Positions 33,860-42,585 of a stretch of DNA of 50,196 nt are shown in pieces (the stretch's first letter is position 1; each line of letters starts with the position of its first letter). Position numbers and translations under genes: made by a program. The notes beneath the pieces are model-generated. The model was not told the DNA's origin. It was given only the letters and a program-made list of their open reading frames with translations, and ran no database searches. The stretch is taken from contig NZ_JALKAN010000002.1 in assembly GCF_023015965.1 (NCBI RefSeq), positions 1,139,335 to 1,189,530 of the forward strand, in the 5' to 3' direction. This stretch comes from Allomuricauda sp. F6463D. GTDB lineage: Bacteria; Bacteroidota; Bacteroidia; Flavobacteriales; Flavobacteriaceae.

Positions 33860-34486
33860 ATGAAAAAAATTAACCTACTCATTGCACTATTAATTTGTAT
33901 TACCGCATCAGCACAATTGGATAATACCTTTGGTATTAAGGCAGGAACCAATTATTCTCAATTTAGACCAGATGTGGAATACTATGGAGAAAAAGTTCAG
34001 GACTTTCAAGGAAAAATCGGCTATTATATTGGTGGGTTTTTTAATGTCAGAATTTCAGATAAGACAAGTATAAGGCCTGAATTACTACTTGCAAATCAAG
34101 GAACAACTTTAAATGAAATTTATAGCGAATTCTTATATGGAGAAGAAGGTGAAGTTGTAAACAAGGTAAATGAGTTAGTGATTTTATTGCCCATTAACTT
34201 TAGGTTTGAATTGATTGAATCCTTTTTTCTTGAAGTTGGTATACAGCCAGGATATGCACTGAAAAGAACAATAGTTGCAAAGAAAGTTTCTTTCGAACCT
34301 TCATGGGAGGGGGAAAAGACGACGTATTCCAATTTTGATAGATTTGATTTTGGTCTGAATGGTGGCCTAGGTTTTGATCTTACCGATCAATTGGAGTTGA
34401 ACTTGAGATATAGTTACGGATTGATAGAGCGAGATAATACAATCAAAACCTCCGTGATTAGTTTTGGGCTAGGATTTAACTTATAA
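33860..34486 (+). CDS. Small outer-membrane beta-barrel protein (PorT-like), copy 1
   Basis: 208 residues with a signal peptide (MKKINLLIALLICITASAQL). The start FGIKAGTNYSQF, the middle SDKTSIRPELLLANQG and the end LNLRYSYGLIERDNTIKTSVISFGLGFNL are typical of the outer-membrane beta-barrel (OMP_b-brl_2/PorT-like) family with about eight strands and an aromatic-rich final strand. Role unknown, most likely structural or uptake-related. The paralogue at 35967-36593 shares the first 35 residues almost unchanged. It opens a three-gene run with two lipoprotein genes. Confidence 0.85.
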   Translation: MKKINLLIALLICITASAQLDNTFGIKAGTNYSQFRPDVEYYGEKVQDFQGKIGYYIGGFFNVRISDKTSIRPELLLANQGTTLNEIYSEFLYGEEGEVVNKVNELVILLPINFRFELIESFFLEVGIQPGYALKRTIVAKKVSFEPSWEGEKTTYSNFDRFDFGLNGGLGFDLTDQLELNLRYSYGLIERDNTIKTSVISFGLGFNL

Positions 34487-34512
34487 CAAACCACTGCAAA
34501 AATAAAAGGAAA

Positions 34513-34971
34513 ATGGAAAGATTTATAATATGTTTTTTGGCATTATTAGTTGTTGCATGCAGCAAAGATGAAGCAAGCGATTCAAAGCAAAACGATTTGC
34601 TTATTGGTACATGGATGGAGTCTAGCAGTAGTGTTGTGGTCAATGATGGTACAGATGAGTTTTTTCCGTATGATGATTACTGTACACTTCAAAGTCGCTT
34701 TATCTTCAATAAGGATGGAAGCTTTAAAGTAGAAACATTTGATGGTACGCAAAATGATTGCTTTAGTACAGGGGTTACTACAGGTACTTGGGAAAATCAA
34801 GGTGAATCGTATAATTTTAAAATTATTTCAGATACCTCGGATACATCTGATGAAGGAAGTAGTGCCAATATTACTATTCAATTCCCTGATTCTGATACCA
34901 TGCGCTGGATTTTTAATCCAAGTACTCAGGATGAAGGGTACACTTACGAAGAGTATACAAGAGTAAATTAG
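34513..34971 (+). CDS. Lipocalin-like lipoprotein
   Basis: 152 residues. MERFIICFLALLVVACSKDEASDS gives a lipobox with Cys16. The mature part has the lipocalin-like pattern LLIGTWMESSSSVVV, LQSRFIFNKDGSFKVETFDGT and TGTWENQGESYNFKIISD, then DTMRWIFNPSTQDEG. Such domains are common in Bacteroidota lipoproteins of unknown function. It follows the beta-barrel gene after 26 bp. Confidence 0.8.
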   Translation: MERFIICFLALLVVACSKDEASDSKQNDLLIGTWMESSSSVVVNDGTDEFFPYDDYCTLQSRFIFNKDGSFKVETFDGTQNDCFSTGVTTGTWENQGESYNFKIISDTSDTSDEGSSANITIQFPDSDTMRWIFNPSTQDEGYTYEEYTRVN

Positions 34972-35014
34972 AATAAGCAAGAACATAAAAATCAATCAAA
35001 CACAATCATAAATT

Positions 35015-35554
35015 ATGAAACAATTAAAAGTTTGTCTTTTAGCCTTTTTAGTAATGGCCTGCAGCAAAGATGACACCGCTTCAGATTTGCCTTTGGATGA
35101 GCAACTGTTGGGCAAGTGGACAATGACGAATTACTATGATGACCACTATTTTGTACAAGATGAATATGGGATTATAGAACAAATTGTCCCTGATGAAACG
35201 GATTATGAAATTGAGTTTATCGATAATCCCAAAGAAATAAAGACTACAGGCTTTTTAAAATATAATTGGGGAGAATATGAAATAGTCAATGGGGAAAAAG
35301 TGGTTGAAAATCTAGATGGGTTCAATACTTGGCAAGGTGACGAAGGAGATGGTTTGCACACGGGTACTTGGAGAATTGAAAATGGAAAACTAATATCTAC
35401 AGATGTTAGCCAACAAGGACCAGATGAGTTTGAAGAGTATTCTATTATATCATCGATAGAATTGAAAGGTGATGTTTTAACATTGACTATCGATAACTCC
35501 CAGTTTGGGTCGCATTTAACAGGGGAAATAATTATTGAATATAAGAGGCTATAA
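35015..35554 (+). CDS. Lipocalin-like lipoprotein, paralogue 1
   Basis: 179 residues with a lipobox (AFLVMACSKDDTASDLP, Cys16). The pattern LDEQLLGKWTMTNYYDDHYF, IEFIDNPKEIKTTGFLKYNW and TGTWRIENGKLISTDV, then LTLTIDNSQFGSHLTGEIIIEYKRL is the lipocalin-like type. The gene at 37353-37892 is a close paralogue with the same SDLPLDEQLLGKW start. It is the third gene of the run and ends 20 bp before the second inverted-repeat element. Confidence 0.8.
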   Translation: MKQLKVCLLAFLVMACSKDDTASDLPLDEQLLGKWTMTNYYDDHYFVQDEYGIIEQIVPDETDYEIEFIDNPKEIKTTGFLKYNWGEYEIVNGEKVVENLDGFNTWQGDEGDGLHTGTWRIENGKLISTDVSQQGPDEFEEYSIISSIELKGDVLTLTIDNSQFGSHLTGEIIIEYKRL

Positions 35555-35573
35555 AATTTCTGTAGAAGTTAAA

Positions 35574-35708
35574 AAGAAGCTGTCCAAAATGTCGGTTTTC
35601 GTCAACCTGAACTAGTTTCAGGTTCTCGTAATGATTTAGTTGTCAATATGATGGGGTTCTGAAACTAGTTCAGAATGACGTATTTCAATATTTTTTAGAC
35701 AGCCTCTT
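35574..35708. repeat. 135-bp nested inverted repeat, copy 2
   Basis: Same length and sequence family as 33450-33584; the left end has drifted (AAGAAGCTGTCCAAAA), the right end is unchanged. It continues into shared flanking DNA (CTTCTGTTTTTGCAAAGTAT), so it was copied as part of a larger duplication rather than by separate transposition. Confidence 0.75.
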
Positions 35709-35744
35709 CTGTTTTTGCAAAGTATATATATCATTTGTTGCTTA

Positions 35745-35935
35745 GGGTGAGCATCTTACTGCTTATCAGCTTGCCCTTTTTGTTATAGGATTCCTGTTTT
35801 ACCATGCCAATCCAATACTTACACCTATCATGTAAGTGATTTTCATTTGTTCGTCAATTGAGAAAGGGCATCTGTCAATTTGCGGCATAATTTCCTTGCC
35901 AAACTTGTTACTTTCGTCGCCCGAATCGAACAGGT
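35745..35935 (-). pseudogene. Relics of two gene ends, copy 2
   Basis: On the minus strand: LFDSGDESNKFGKEIMPQ, then QIDRCPFSIDEQMKITYM and IGVSIGLAW-stop, a beta-barrel-type C-terminus ending in Trp. In another frame it continues as MVKQESYNKKGKLISSKMLT-LSNK-stop, which matches the last residues of the 37956-38648 protein and is intact in frame here, unlike copy 1. Confidence 0.6.
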
Positions 35936-35966
35936 TTAAAAATTATAAATAATTTAAAATCAAGGA

Positions 35967-36593
35967 ATGAAGAAAATTAGCCTACTTATTGCACTATTAA
36001 TTTGTGTTACTGCATCAGCACAATTGGATAATACCTTTGGTATTAAGGCAGGAACCAATTATTCTCAGTATACAACGGATTTTGATACCTACAAAAGAAA
36101 AATCGGCTATTATGTTGGCGGGTTTTTCAATATCAGTATTTCAGATAAGACAAGTATAAGGCCTGAATTACTATTGGCTAACCAAGGAACAAAAACTTCA
36201 ATAGAAATTAATAATGATTTTAACGGTGGTGCACCAGTGATAGCGGAAGGTGAAATTGTTACCAATATAAATCAATTGATGATTTTATTGCCTGTCAACT
36301 TTAGGGTAGAACTGATAGATCGCCTTCATTTGGAATTGGGATTACAGGCAGGCTATGTTGTGAAAATACAGGAAGTCCTCAAAAAGGTTCCTTATGACCC
36401 TTCATTGGAAGGTGAAAGGACTAAATATCCACTTTCTGAGTTGGACCGATTTGATTTTGGACTCAATGGAGGTCTAGGCTTTGATCTTACCGATAAATTG
36501 GAATTGAACGCAAGGTATAGTTTGGGGTTGATTGAGCTTAACAATTTTTATAAAACCTCCGTGATTAGTTTTGGGCTAGGATTTAAAATATAA
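35967..36593 (+). CDS. Small outer-membrane beta-barrel protein (PorT-like), copy 2
   Basis: 208 residues with a signal peptide (MKKISLLIALLICVTASAQL). It is a paralogue of the protein at 33860-34486: same FGIKAGTNYSQ start, SDKTSIRPELLLANQGT centre and SVISFGLGFKI end, with divergent loops between (for example TDFDTYKRKIGYYVGGF), as expected for surface loops. An eight-stranded barrel in the outer membrane is expected. It begins the second duplicated block and is followed by the RDD-family gene. Confidence 0.85.
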   Translation: MKKISLLIALLICVTASAQLDNTFGIKAGTNYSQYTTDFDTYKRKIGYYVGGFFNISISDKTSIRPELLLANQGTKTSIEINNDFNGGAPVIAEGEIVTNINQLMILLPVNFRVELIDRLHLELGLQAGYVVKIQEVLKKVPYDPSLEGERTKYPLSELDRFDFGLNGGLGFDLTDKLELNARYSLGLIELNNFYKTSVISFGLGFKI

Positions 36594-36637
36594 TATAAAG
36601 TAGTGCTTTGTAATATATCAATCTTTGAACAGGCCAT

Positions 36638-36994
36638 ATGAAAAAGAGAATTAGGATTTGCAACTTTTTATTGGACTCAATTGTATTCTTCATTGCTGTT
36701 GTGTTACTATCAATGATATTGAAAAATCATGTTGAAAGGGAAAGCCTTAAATATTTTATGATTCCATTATACTATGCTTATTATTTTGTTTTTGAGTATA
36801 CATCCGGTCAAACAATTGGAAAAATGATTACCAAAACTAAAGTTGTTAATGTTAATGAACCCAACAGAGTAGGCGTATTAAATATTTTTTGGAGAACAAT
36901 CTCAAGACTGATACCCATTGATATTTTGTCATATCTATTTTCAAATAGAGGGATTCATGATATTTTATCTCAAACAGAATTAAAGAAAATTTAA
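36638..36994 (+). CDS. RDD-family membrane protein
   Basis: 118 residues. The N-terminal R-x-x-x-x-LLD pattern (RIRICNFLLDSIVFFIAVV) gives the Arg and Asp of the RDD name, and YTSGQTIGKMITKTKVVN is the GxTxGK loop. Three hydrophobic segments. It is truncated to a single RDD domain, as is usual for the short members. Proposed transport roles of RDD proteins are weakly supported. It has no counterpart in the first duplicated block. Confidence 0.85.
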   Translation: MKKRIRICNFLLDSIVFFIAVVLLSMILKNHVERESLKYFMIPLYYAYYFVFEYTSGQTIGKMITKTKVVNVNEPNRVGVLNIFWRTISRLIPIDILSYLFSNRGIHDILSQTELKKI

Positions 36995-37013
36995 ATTAAA
37001 TATATCATATAAA

Positions 37014-37241
37014 ATGAAAAAGATGAAAAAAGTAATGGCTCTTGGATTGATGGCAATAATGCTTTCAAGTTGTGCAACAATTTTAGGAGGTAAAGTAACC
37101 CAGCATCAGAAAACGAAACCAGTTCCAGGAGAACAACAAAGGGAAGTTCGAGTGGTTGCGTTGATAGCAGATCTTGTGTTTTTTTGGCCAGGAGCTATAG
37201 TGGATTTTGCTACAGGAGCAATTTACAGACCGAAAAGATGA
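37014..37241 (+). CDS. Small lipoprotein, hypothetical
   Basis: 75 residues. The ATG at 37014 or the one three codons in (MKKVMALGLMAIMLSSCATI) gives a lipobox with the Cys of SSCATILGGKVTQHQ. The rest contains a hydrophobic stretch VVALIADLVFFWPGAIVDFATGAIYRP. Similar small lipoproteins with a GGKxTxxQ start and a final FWPGxIVDFxTGAIYRP occur in Bacteroidota; function unknown. It follows the RDD gene by 19 bp. Confidence 0.75.
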   Translation: MKKMKKVMALGLMAIMLSSCATILGGKVTQHQKTKPVPGEQQREVRVVALIADLVFFWPGAIVDFATGAIYRPKR

Positions 37242-37352
37242 GCTTATATCCTACTACTTTCTTAAACTAGCCCTGCACGACCATTAAAAATCTCAGTTAA
37301 AAGTCTTGGAATAGCAATCAATATGTTACCTATTATAAGAGCAATACAAATA

Positions 37353-37892
37353 ATGAAAAGAGTGACAATGTATTTTTTGGCAATATTAGTTGTTGCCTGC
37401 AGCAAAGATGACACCGCTTCAGATTTGCCTTTGGATGAGCAACTGTTGGGCAAATGGATAATGACGAATTACTACAATGATACTTATCTTGTAGAATATC
37501 AATATGGAACCATTAAACAAATTGTTCCCGATGAAACGAATTATGCCATTGAGTTTACCGATAATCCCAAAGAAATAAAGACGACCGGGTTTTTACGGTA
37601 TTCTGTGAAGGAATACGAATTAGTTAATGGGGAAAATGTGTTCGACGGTCCTACAGGGACCAATTTTATGGATGGAGATGATGGAGAAGGGTTTCATACG
37701 GGCATCTGGAAAGTCGAAAATGGAATTCTAATTACTACAGGTTTTAACCAAATAGGACCAGATGAGTTTGAAGAGTTTTCCATAATATCAACAATACAAT
37801 TGAAAGGTAATGTTTTGACATTAACCTTGGACAATGCTCAGTTTGGTTCACATTTGACAGGAGAAATTATTTTGGAATATGTTAGAGATTAA
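37353..37892 (+). CDS. Lipocalin-like lipoprotein, paralogue 2
   Basis: 179 residues from the ATG at 37353 (MKRVTMYFLAILVVACSKDD), which places the lipobox Cys at residue 16; the longer frame is ignored. It is a close paralogue of the 35015-35554 protein: SDLPLDEQLLGKWIMTNYYN, EFTDNPKEIKTTGFLRY and LTLTLDNAQFGSHLTGEIILEY. Same length. It closes the second duplicated block and is followed by a strong terminator. Confidence 0.8.
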   Translation: MKRVTMYFLAILVVACSKDDTASDLPLDEQLLGKWIMTNYYNDTYLVEYQYGTIKQIVPDETNYAIEFTDNPKEIKTTGFLRYSVKEYELVNGENVFDGPTGTNFMDGDDGEGFHTGIWKVENGILITTGFNQIGPDEFEEFSIISTIQLKGNVLTLTLDNAQFGSHLTGEIILEYVRD

Positions 37893-37903
37893 TCTAAAAC
37901 ATT

Positions 37904-37938
37904 AAAAAAAACCGAGGCTCGCACCTCGGTTTTTTTAT
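37904..37938. terminator. Convergent terminator
   Basis: AAAAACCGAGG and CCTCGGTTTTT form an 11-bp stem around a short loop (37906-37935), between converging genes ending at 37892 and 37956. It can serve both. Confidence 0.9.
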
Positions 37939-37955
37939 TTTATAAAGGATATATT

Positions 37956-38648
37956 TTATTTGTTGAATTCGGAGAGCATCATACTGCTTATTAGCTTGCC
38001 CTTTTTATTGTAGGATTCTTGTTTTACCATACCAACACCTTCAGCCAACCATGCACGCGATGGGAAAGTTTGGTTTGTCATCATCATTTTGGTTCGGGTT
38101 TCGGTGTAGATTACATAGCAGTCAAATGTGCCGGCCGGAGTGGTCACATTTTCTTTTTTTTCCACTTTGCGGTTAATGGTTTCAATATTGGTGTTCATGT
38201 TTATGGCGCCTCCCATCTTCATTTTTACCATCATATTTGCATCTGGCAACTCCTGTCCAACTGTTAGATTATTGGGTAGTTCCACATCGGTTCCCGAAAT
38301 ATCCATTTCAATATCACCCATTTGACTCAGCATTTGTTCGTTCATTAAAGATTTAAAATCAATCTTCACTACATCTCCCTCGCAAACAATAGTATAATCG
38401 GAAGTATAGGTTTTCCCTTTACGGTCAACCATTTCCATCAGCATTGTGGCACTTACGTAGTCGCCACTATTTTCTACATTAGTGACGCTATAATTGATTT
38501 TTCCTTCTTCCTTACCTTTTTTATCGTAATTGGTATATTGAAAATTGGCGCCGTCCACTAACGGGTAGTAAGTGCTGCAGCTAGCTTGTGAATAGGAATT
38601 GTGTATTGCAAATACTGCGAGAAAGAGTAAAAGAAAATGATGTTTCAT
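37956..38648 (-). CDS. Periplasmic DUF3108/TapB-like protein
   Basis: 230 residues with a signal peptide (MKHHFLLLFLAVFAIHNSYSQ). The start ASCSTYYPLVDGANFQYTNYDKKGKEEGKINYSV, the centre TIETINRKVEKKENVTTPAGTFDCYVIYTETRTKM and the end FPSRAWLAEGVGMVKQESYNKKGKLISSMMLSEFNK are the pattern of the DUF3108/TapB-like group: a large beta-sheet protein with a WLAxGVGxVKxE end. Function unknown. Relics of its last 22 codons lie at 33620 and 35745. It is 19 bp from the OmpA-like gene upstream, so probably one operon. Confidence 0.8.
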   Translation of the reverse strand: MKHHFLLLFLAVFAIHNSYSQASCSTYYPLVDGANFQYTNYDKKGKEEGKINYSVTNVENSGDYVSATMLMEMVDRKGKTYTSDYTIVCEGDVVKIDFKSLMNEQMLSQMGDIEMDISGTDVELPNNLTVGQELPDANMMVKMKMGGAINMNTNIETINRKVEKKENVTTPAGTFDCYVIYTETRTKMMMTNQTFPSRAWLAEGVGMVKQESYNKKGKLISSMMLSEFNK

Positions 38649-38667
38649 AGGTGTGGTATACTAGTTA

Positions 38668-39984
38668 TTATAGTTTAATAAATTCAACTCGTCTATTTTG
38701 TGCTTTGCCTTGTGCTGTGTCGTTTTCGGCAACAGGTTCCGTTTCTCCTTTTCCTTCTGATTTTAATCTGCTCTCGGAGATTCCGTAAACGGATACCAAG
38801 GCTTCTTTAACGGATTCTGCCCTGCTTTTTGAAAGGGCAATATTGTTTTCATCTGAACCATCGGAGTCTGTATGCCCCACAATATTAAGGCTCATGGAGG
38901 CATCTTGTTTCAGAACCTGGGAAATTTGCCTAATAATGCCCATGGATTGTGGCAGTATATCAGCCGAACCCGAGTTGAACAAAATTCCATTGGTGGAAAT
39001 TTTCCCCTCCGCCATGAGTTTTCTGCGCAAATCGACTCCTCCTTCTGCTATTTTTAGATTGCTGATCAGAACTTGTTCCTGTTTTTTTAGCTTATCTATG
39101 CCATGGGCGTAAAATTTCACATAATTGACCAATTCAGGATTCACGATGAATTGTGGGAGGTCCACTATTTTGATCTCATTGAGCCAAAGCCGGTATCTGT
39201 TTTTATTGACTGCTATGGAAACATGAACTACATCCTGATACATATCCCTTAAATCATGTTGCATGGTATTTTGGATGGGAGAGGGGTCTCCTTTAAAATT
39301 ATTATCCACTTTAACACCCATTGGAATGTATTGACAGAAGTAAAGACTGGATAATGCATTATTCTCATTCACTTTTAAATTGGAAGTTTCCGACAAATAG
39401 ATTCGTAAAAAGGCTTGGGAACTGGTTTCACCTGTTAAATTGGTCACTTTCAAATCAAATTCCATAGTGAAATCTTCTGGTAGTGTTGAACCCATGTTCG
39501 GAACCGTCAAGCTTTTGTTGGCAATAGAGTACCACTTACCGGGAATTGTCCCTGTTGTAACTATTTCACCAGATCCATTGGTATTCCATTTAGACGGAAA
39601 ATCACCTATAAACTCATCATTGAAGTCATCAAAGAACAAAGGTTTGTCGCCTGGCACAAAATCAAATTTGCTGTATACTTCAATGGTTTTTGGGCCGGTA
39701 CTGATAGGGCCTGTTGTAGTTGTGTTTTCGGTGTTGGTTCCTTCGGTATTTCCATTTGTCGGGGTAGTACGTGGGGCTTGTTTTCCACCTGAGCCTGGTT
39801 CCAAAATACTATCCAGTGCTTGGTCTGTTTTTTTTGAAGTTTCCCTTTCCACTCGATTTTCAACAGTGCGTTCCGCTGCTCTCTCTGCTTTTTTAGCCAG
39901 TTTTTTAAAAAATTGGGCTTCCATGCTGGTGCACAACAATAGGGTAAAGGATAAACAATAGAGTAGTTTGTCGGAGGTTTTCAT
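38668..39984 (-). CDS. OmpA-family outer-membrane/peptidoglycan-binding protein
   Basis: 438 residues with a signal peptide (MKTSDKLLYCLSFTLLLCTSMEAQ). The C-terminal 115 residues are the OmpA domain (NGILFNSGSADILPQSMGII, LNIVGHTDSDGSDENNIALSKSRAESVKEALV, KGETEPVAENDTAQGKAQNRRVEFIKL). The Asp and Arg needed for diaminopimelate binding (HTDSDG, NRRVEF) are present. The centre (about 100-310) looks like a jelly-roll or laminin-G-like sheet (LFFDDFNDEFIGDFPSKWNTNGS). It ties the outer membrane to the wall. First gene of the run with the DUF3108-like gene. Confidence 0.9.
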   Translation of the reverse strand: MKTSDKLLYCLSFTLLLCTSMEAQFFKKLAKKAERAAERTVENRVERETSKKTDQALDSILEPGSGGKQAPRTTPTNGNTEGTNTENTTTTGPISTGPKTIEVYSKFDFVPGDKPLFFDDFNDEFIGDFPSKWNTNGSGEIVTTGTIPGKWYSIANKSLTVPNMGSTLPEDFTMEFDLKVTNLTGETSSQAFLRIYLSETSNLKVNENNALSSLYFCQYIPMGVKVDNNFKGDPSPIQNTMQHDLRDMYQDVVHVSIAVNKNRYRLWLNEIKIVDLPQFIVNPELVNYVKFYAHGIDKLKKQEQVLISNLKIAEGGVDLRRKLMAEGKISTNGILFNSGSADILPQSMGIIRQISQVLKQDASMSLNIVGHTDSDGSDENNIALSKSRAESVKEALVSVYGISESRLKSEGKGETEPVAENDTAQGKAQNRRVEFIKL

Positions 39985-40102
39985 TTTTATAGCGTTCTAG
40001 TTTGTTGATATATGTTCAACAAATTACTAAATACAATTTTATACTCTAGCGAAAGATGTATGTTTCGTACCAACTATTGTATAGGTAGTAGTGGAAACCT
40101 TT

Positions 40103-42556
40103 CTAGTTTATTTTATAAACAATTAAAGAGTTGTCTTGGTCTTTAGCGACCAATTCCAATTTTCTGTCGTTGTCCATATCGGTAATATCGATTATAGAAC
40201 TTCCAAACACTGGAAAATTTGGAATAGGTTCTGCTTGGCTATCGAACAAATACACCTGATAATTTTGTAGATCTGTAACGCCTACATATATTTTATCATA
40301 GATGTAAAAGATTTTTGGTTTTGAATAAACGCCCAATTCCAATTCCACTTTTTTTCCTCTAATACTTAGTATATTATCATCCATAAAAACCAAAGTGTTG
40401 CTGGTGGCATAGAAACCGTGGTCCGGATTTAAATTAAAATTAGTGGCGGTAAGTTTACCATTGGTATCAATTTGATGCAGTACGCCCTTTTTATTGGTGA
40501 CAGAAAACTTGTTCTTGTACAGAAATACCTCGTTGTTGGAAAAATCGATCTTTTCAGACACCTTTATTCGGTCGCTACCCACACGATGTAGAATCCGCAA
40601 CGTACTATTGTCCTGTTTAAACACTAAATAATCTTTGTTGCTTATCCTAAAATGTTTAGGGGCATCCAATATATTGCTTGTTGCTTCCTTAAAGGTAAAC
40701 CCGTTTACAATTTTAGCTTGATTATTGTACATATAAACTTTGCGTCCTTGGGTAACCACAAAACGGTAGTTCCTACTTCCATCATAATCAAAGACGGCCA
40801 GTGGATTTAGGTTGCCCCCCTCAAAATCAATCTTAAATGGAGGTACTTCCTCGCCATTACGATCCAAAACCAAGAATTGGTCATTGGTGCAAAAGGCCAT
40901 TTGAAGCTTACCGTTTTTGTAAATATCCACTTGTTGAATATTTCCTTGAATTCTTCCTTCCAACTGTTTTGTCCAAAGTACCTTTCCATTAGCTGAAATT
41001 AGATAAAGCACATTGTTTTGGTCCTGTACCACAATTTCTTGCTCTTTGGTCCTATGGTTCTTTACGAACTGAGGGTCGGTCGCTAAATCGGTGTTCAGTT
41101 CCAAAGTGAAAAGTGGAGAGACTGTACTACTTTCTTGATTTTTTTTGATTTTGGAAACGAGTATATTGAAATGTCCAAAACCATTGTCCATTACTATTTG
41201 TGATGCAAAAACCTGCTCCTTAATATCTTTGTCTTTTATGTTTTCAAATGCCTCTTTAGAAAGGTGCTGTTCCGTAAAAAAATCAATGCCGGAAGCGTTG
41301 GAAACAAACAGCATACTGGATTCACTGGCCAAAGATGCCTTTGCGGTTTGAAATACTTGGTCATTATCGAAAGAAGAGGAGCTTTTATGACTGCTTATGA
41401 TTGTCTGTAATGCTTCTTTGTCTTGCGAAAAAATGAAGCTGTTTTCCAGTAGGGTGCAGTAGTTGGATTCAAAATTCTTCACCAATGGGGTAAAGCCCAT
41501 TTCAACAAGTTTTTCATCTTGAAGTTCAAGGATTTCACTTCCTTGATAAGTTTGTGAGGCTGTTTTTCGACTGTCCAAATAATCATACAAACTCTCTGTA
41601 CCATAAGATTTCAGTAGAACCACTTTTTTATTGTTCATATAAATAAGACCAACTTCCTCCACAGTGTTAAAAAGTGAATCACTTTTTTTAACTCTATCCA
41701 AATATGTGTTCTGGTTTTCTGCAAAGACTTGGTAATCGTCAAAAGTATAGGAGAGTATGGCTTGGGCGCTCAATGGAGCATACAAAGGTGTTTTGTTGGT
41801 CAATGGCGAAGTTCCCTTAAATAAATTGATAAAGTTTTTTGTGGAATCGGGAGCCATGGCCACACCATTTAGGTTTACTTCGTCCGAATTGGCCGAAAAA
41901 TCCAAAGAAATCCAAGAAGAGAACGGTTTAGATTTATCATTTTCTTCTTTTAACGAAAGTAAGGATGCGTTGCCAATGGGGTTGATGAAGAACGTTGCCG
42001 ATTTATCTAGTGCGCTCGCCCCGTAAAGCCTCTCTAGGTTGGGGTCTACTGGCGTATTGTTACTCAATCTTACAATGTTTTCCATTAATATCATGGAAGA
42101 GCTCATTAATATTGCATTGTTTTTACGCATGCTAAATACTTCCTGATTGTCAACGGTGTATTTGGTCAAGTTGGTTTGCTGATAGGTAAGAGTCTCTACC
42201 TTTTTATTGTCTACGCTGTCCACATTGAACAACCCAGAATCATTTTTTGCAACTAAAATATAATCGAAATTGTTCTTGCCTACCTCGTAAAGTGCAAGCA
42301 CGCAAGTTTGGTCGGTAGAAAGATAGTCCAGGGCATTAATTTTGTCCAATACTTCCTTTGTGTTGGAAAAACCTTCAACAATCGTTAAGAATGAATTGTT
42401 TTTGAGCTCACTTTTAAAATTAGTGAGGTTCGTGATCTTTAAAACAAGAGCAGGGTTAGGGGGTAAATGTTCCAATAAGGAATCTTTGGTTGTTACCTCT
42501 TTCGTACAGGATGCAATAAAAATGGGGAGCAAACAAAAAAGTACCTTTAATCTCAT
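40103..42556 (-). CDS. Large lipoprotein with C-terminal propeller-like repeats
   Basis: 817 residues from the ATG at 42556 (MRLKVLFCLLPIFIASCTKE), giving a lipobox with Cys17. The N-terminal 480 residues resemble DUF3352-like proteins (HLPPNPALVLKITNLTNFKSELKN). The C-terminal 330 contain repeated sheet motifs (NVLYLISANGKVLWTKQLEGRI, NGKLQMAFCTNDQFLVLDRNGE, LAVFDYDGSRNYRFVV, DMDNDRKLELVAKDQDNSLIVYKI) like a beta-propeller of the PQQ or FG-GAP type. Surface or periplasmic; function unknown. It is 29 bp downstream of rnhB. Confidence 0.75.
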   Translation of the reverse strand: MRLKVLFCLLPIFIASCTKEVTTKDSLLEHLPPNPALVLKITNLTNFKSELKNNSFLTIVEGFSNTKEVLDKINALDYLSTDQTCVLALYEVGKNNFDYILVAKNDSGLFNVDSVDNKKVETLTYQQTNLTKYTVDNQEVFSMRKNNAILMSSSMILMENIVRLSNNTPVDPNLERLYGASALDKSATFFINPIGNASLLSLKEENDKSKPFSSWISLDFSANSDEVNLNGVAMAPDSTKNFINLFKGTSPLTNKTPLYAPLSAQAILSYTFDDYQVFAENQNTYLDRVKKSDSLFNTVEEVGLIYMNNKKVVLLKSYGTESLYDYLDSRKTASQTYQGSEILELQDEKLVEMGFTPLVKNFESNYCTLLENSFIFSQDKEALQTIISSHKSSSSFDNDQVFQTAKASLASESSMLFVSNASGIDFFTEQHLSKEAFENIKDKDIKEQVFASQIVMDNGFGHFNILVSKIKKNQESSTVSPLFTLELNTDLATDPQFVKNHRTKEQEIVVQDQNNVLYLISANGKVLWTKQLEGRIQGNIQQVDIYKNGKLQMAFCTNDQFLVLDRNGEEVPPFKIDFEGGNLNPLAVFDYDGSRNYRFVVTQGRKVYMYNNQAKIVNGFTFKEATSNILDAPKHFRISNKDYLVFKQDNSTLRILHRVGSDRIKVSEKIDFSNNEVFLYKNKFSVTNKKGVLHQIDTNGKLTATNFNLNPDHGFYATSNTLVFMDDNILSIRGKKVELELGVYSKPKIFYIYDKIYVGVTDLQNYQVYLFDSQAEPIPNFPVFGSSIIDITDMDNDRKLELVAKDQDNSLIVYKIN

Positions 42557-42585
42557 TCTTGAAGTTTGACACAAAGTTAGGGTTT

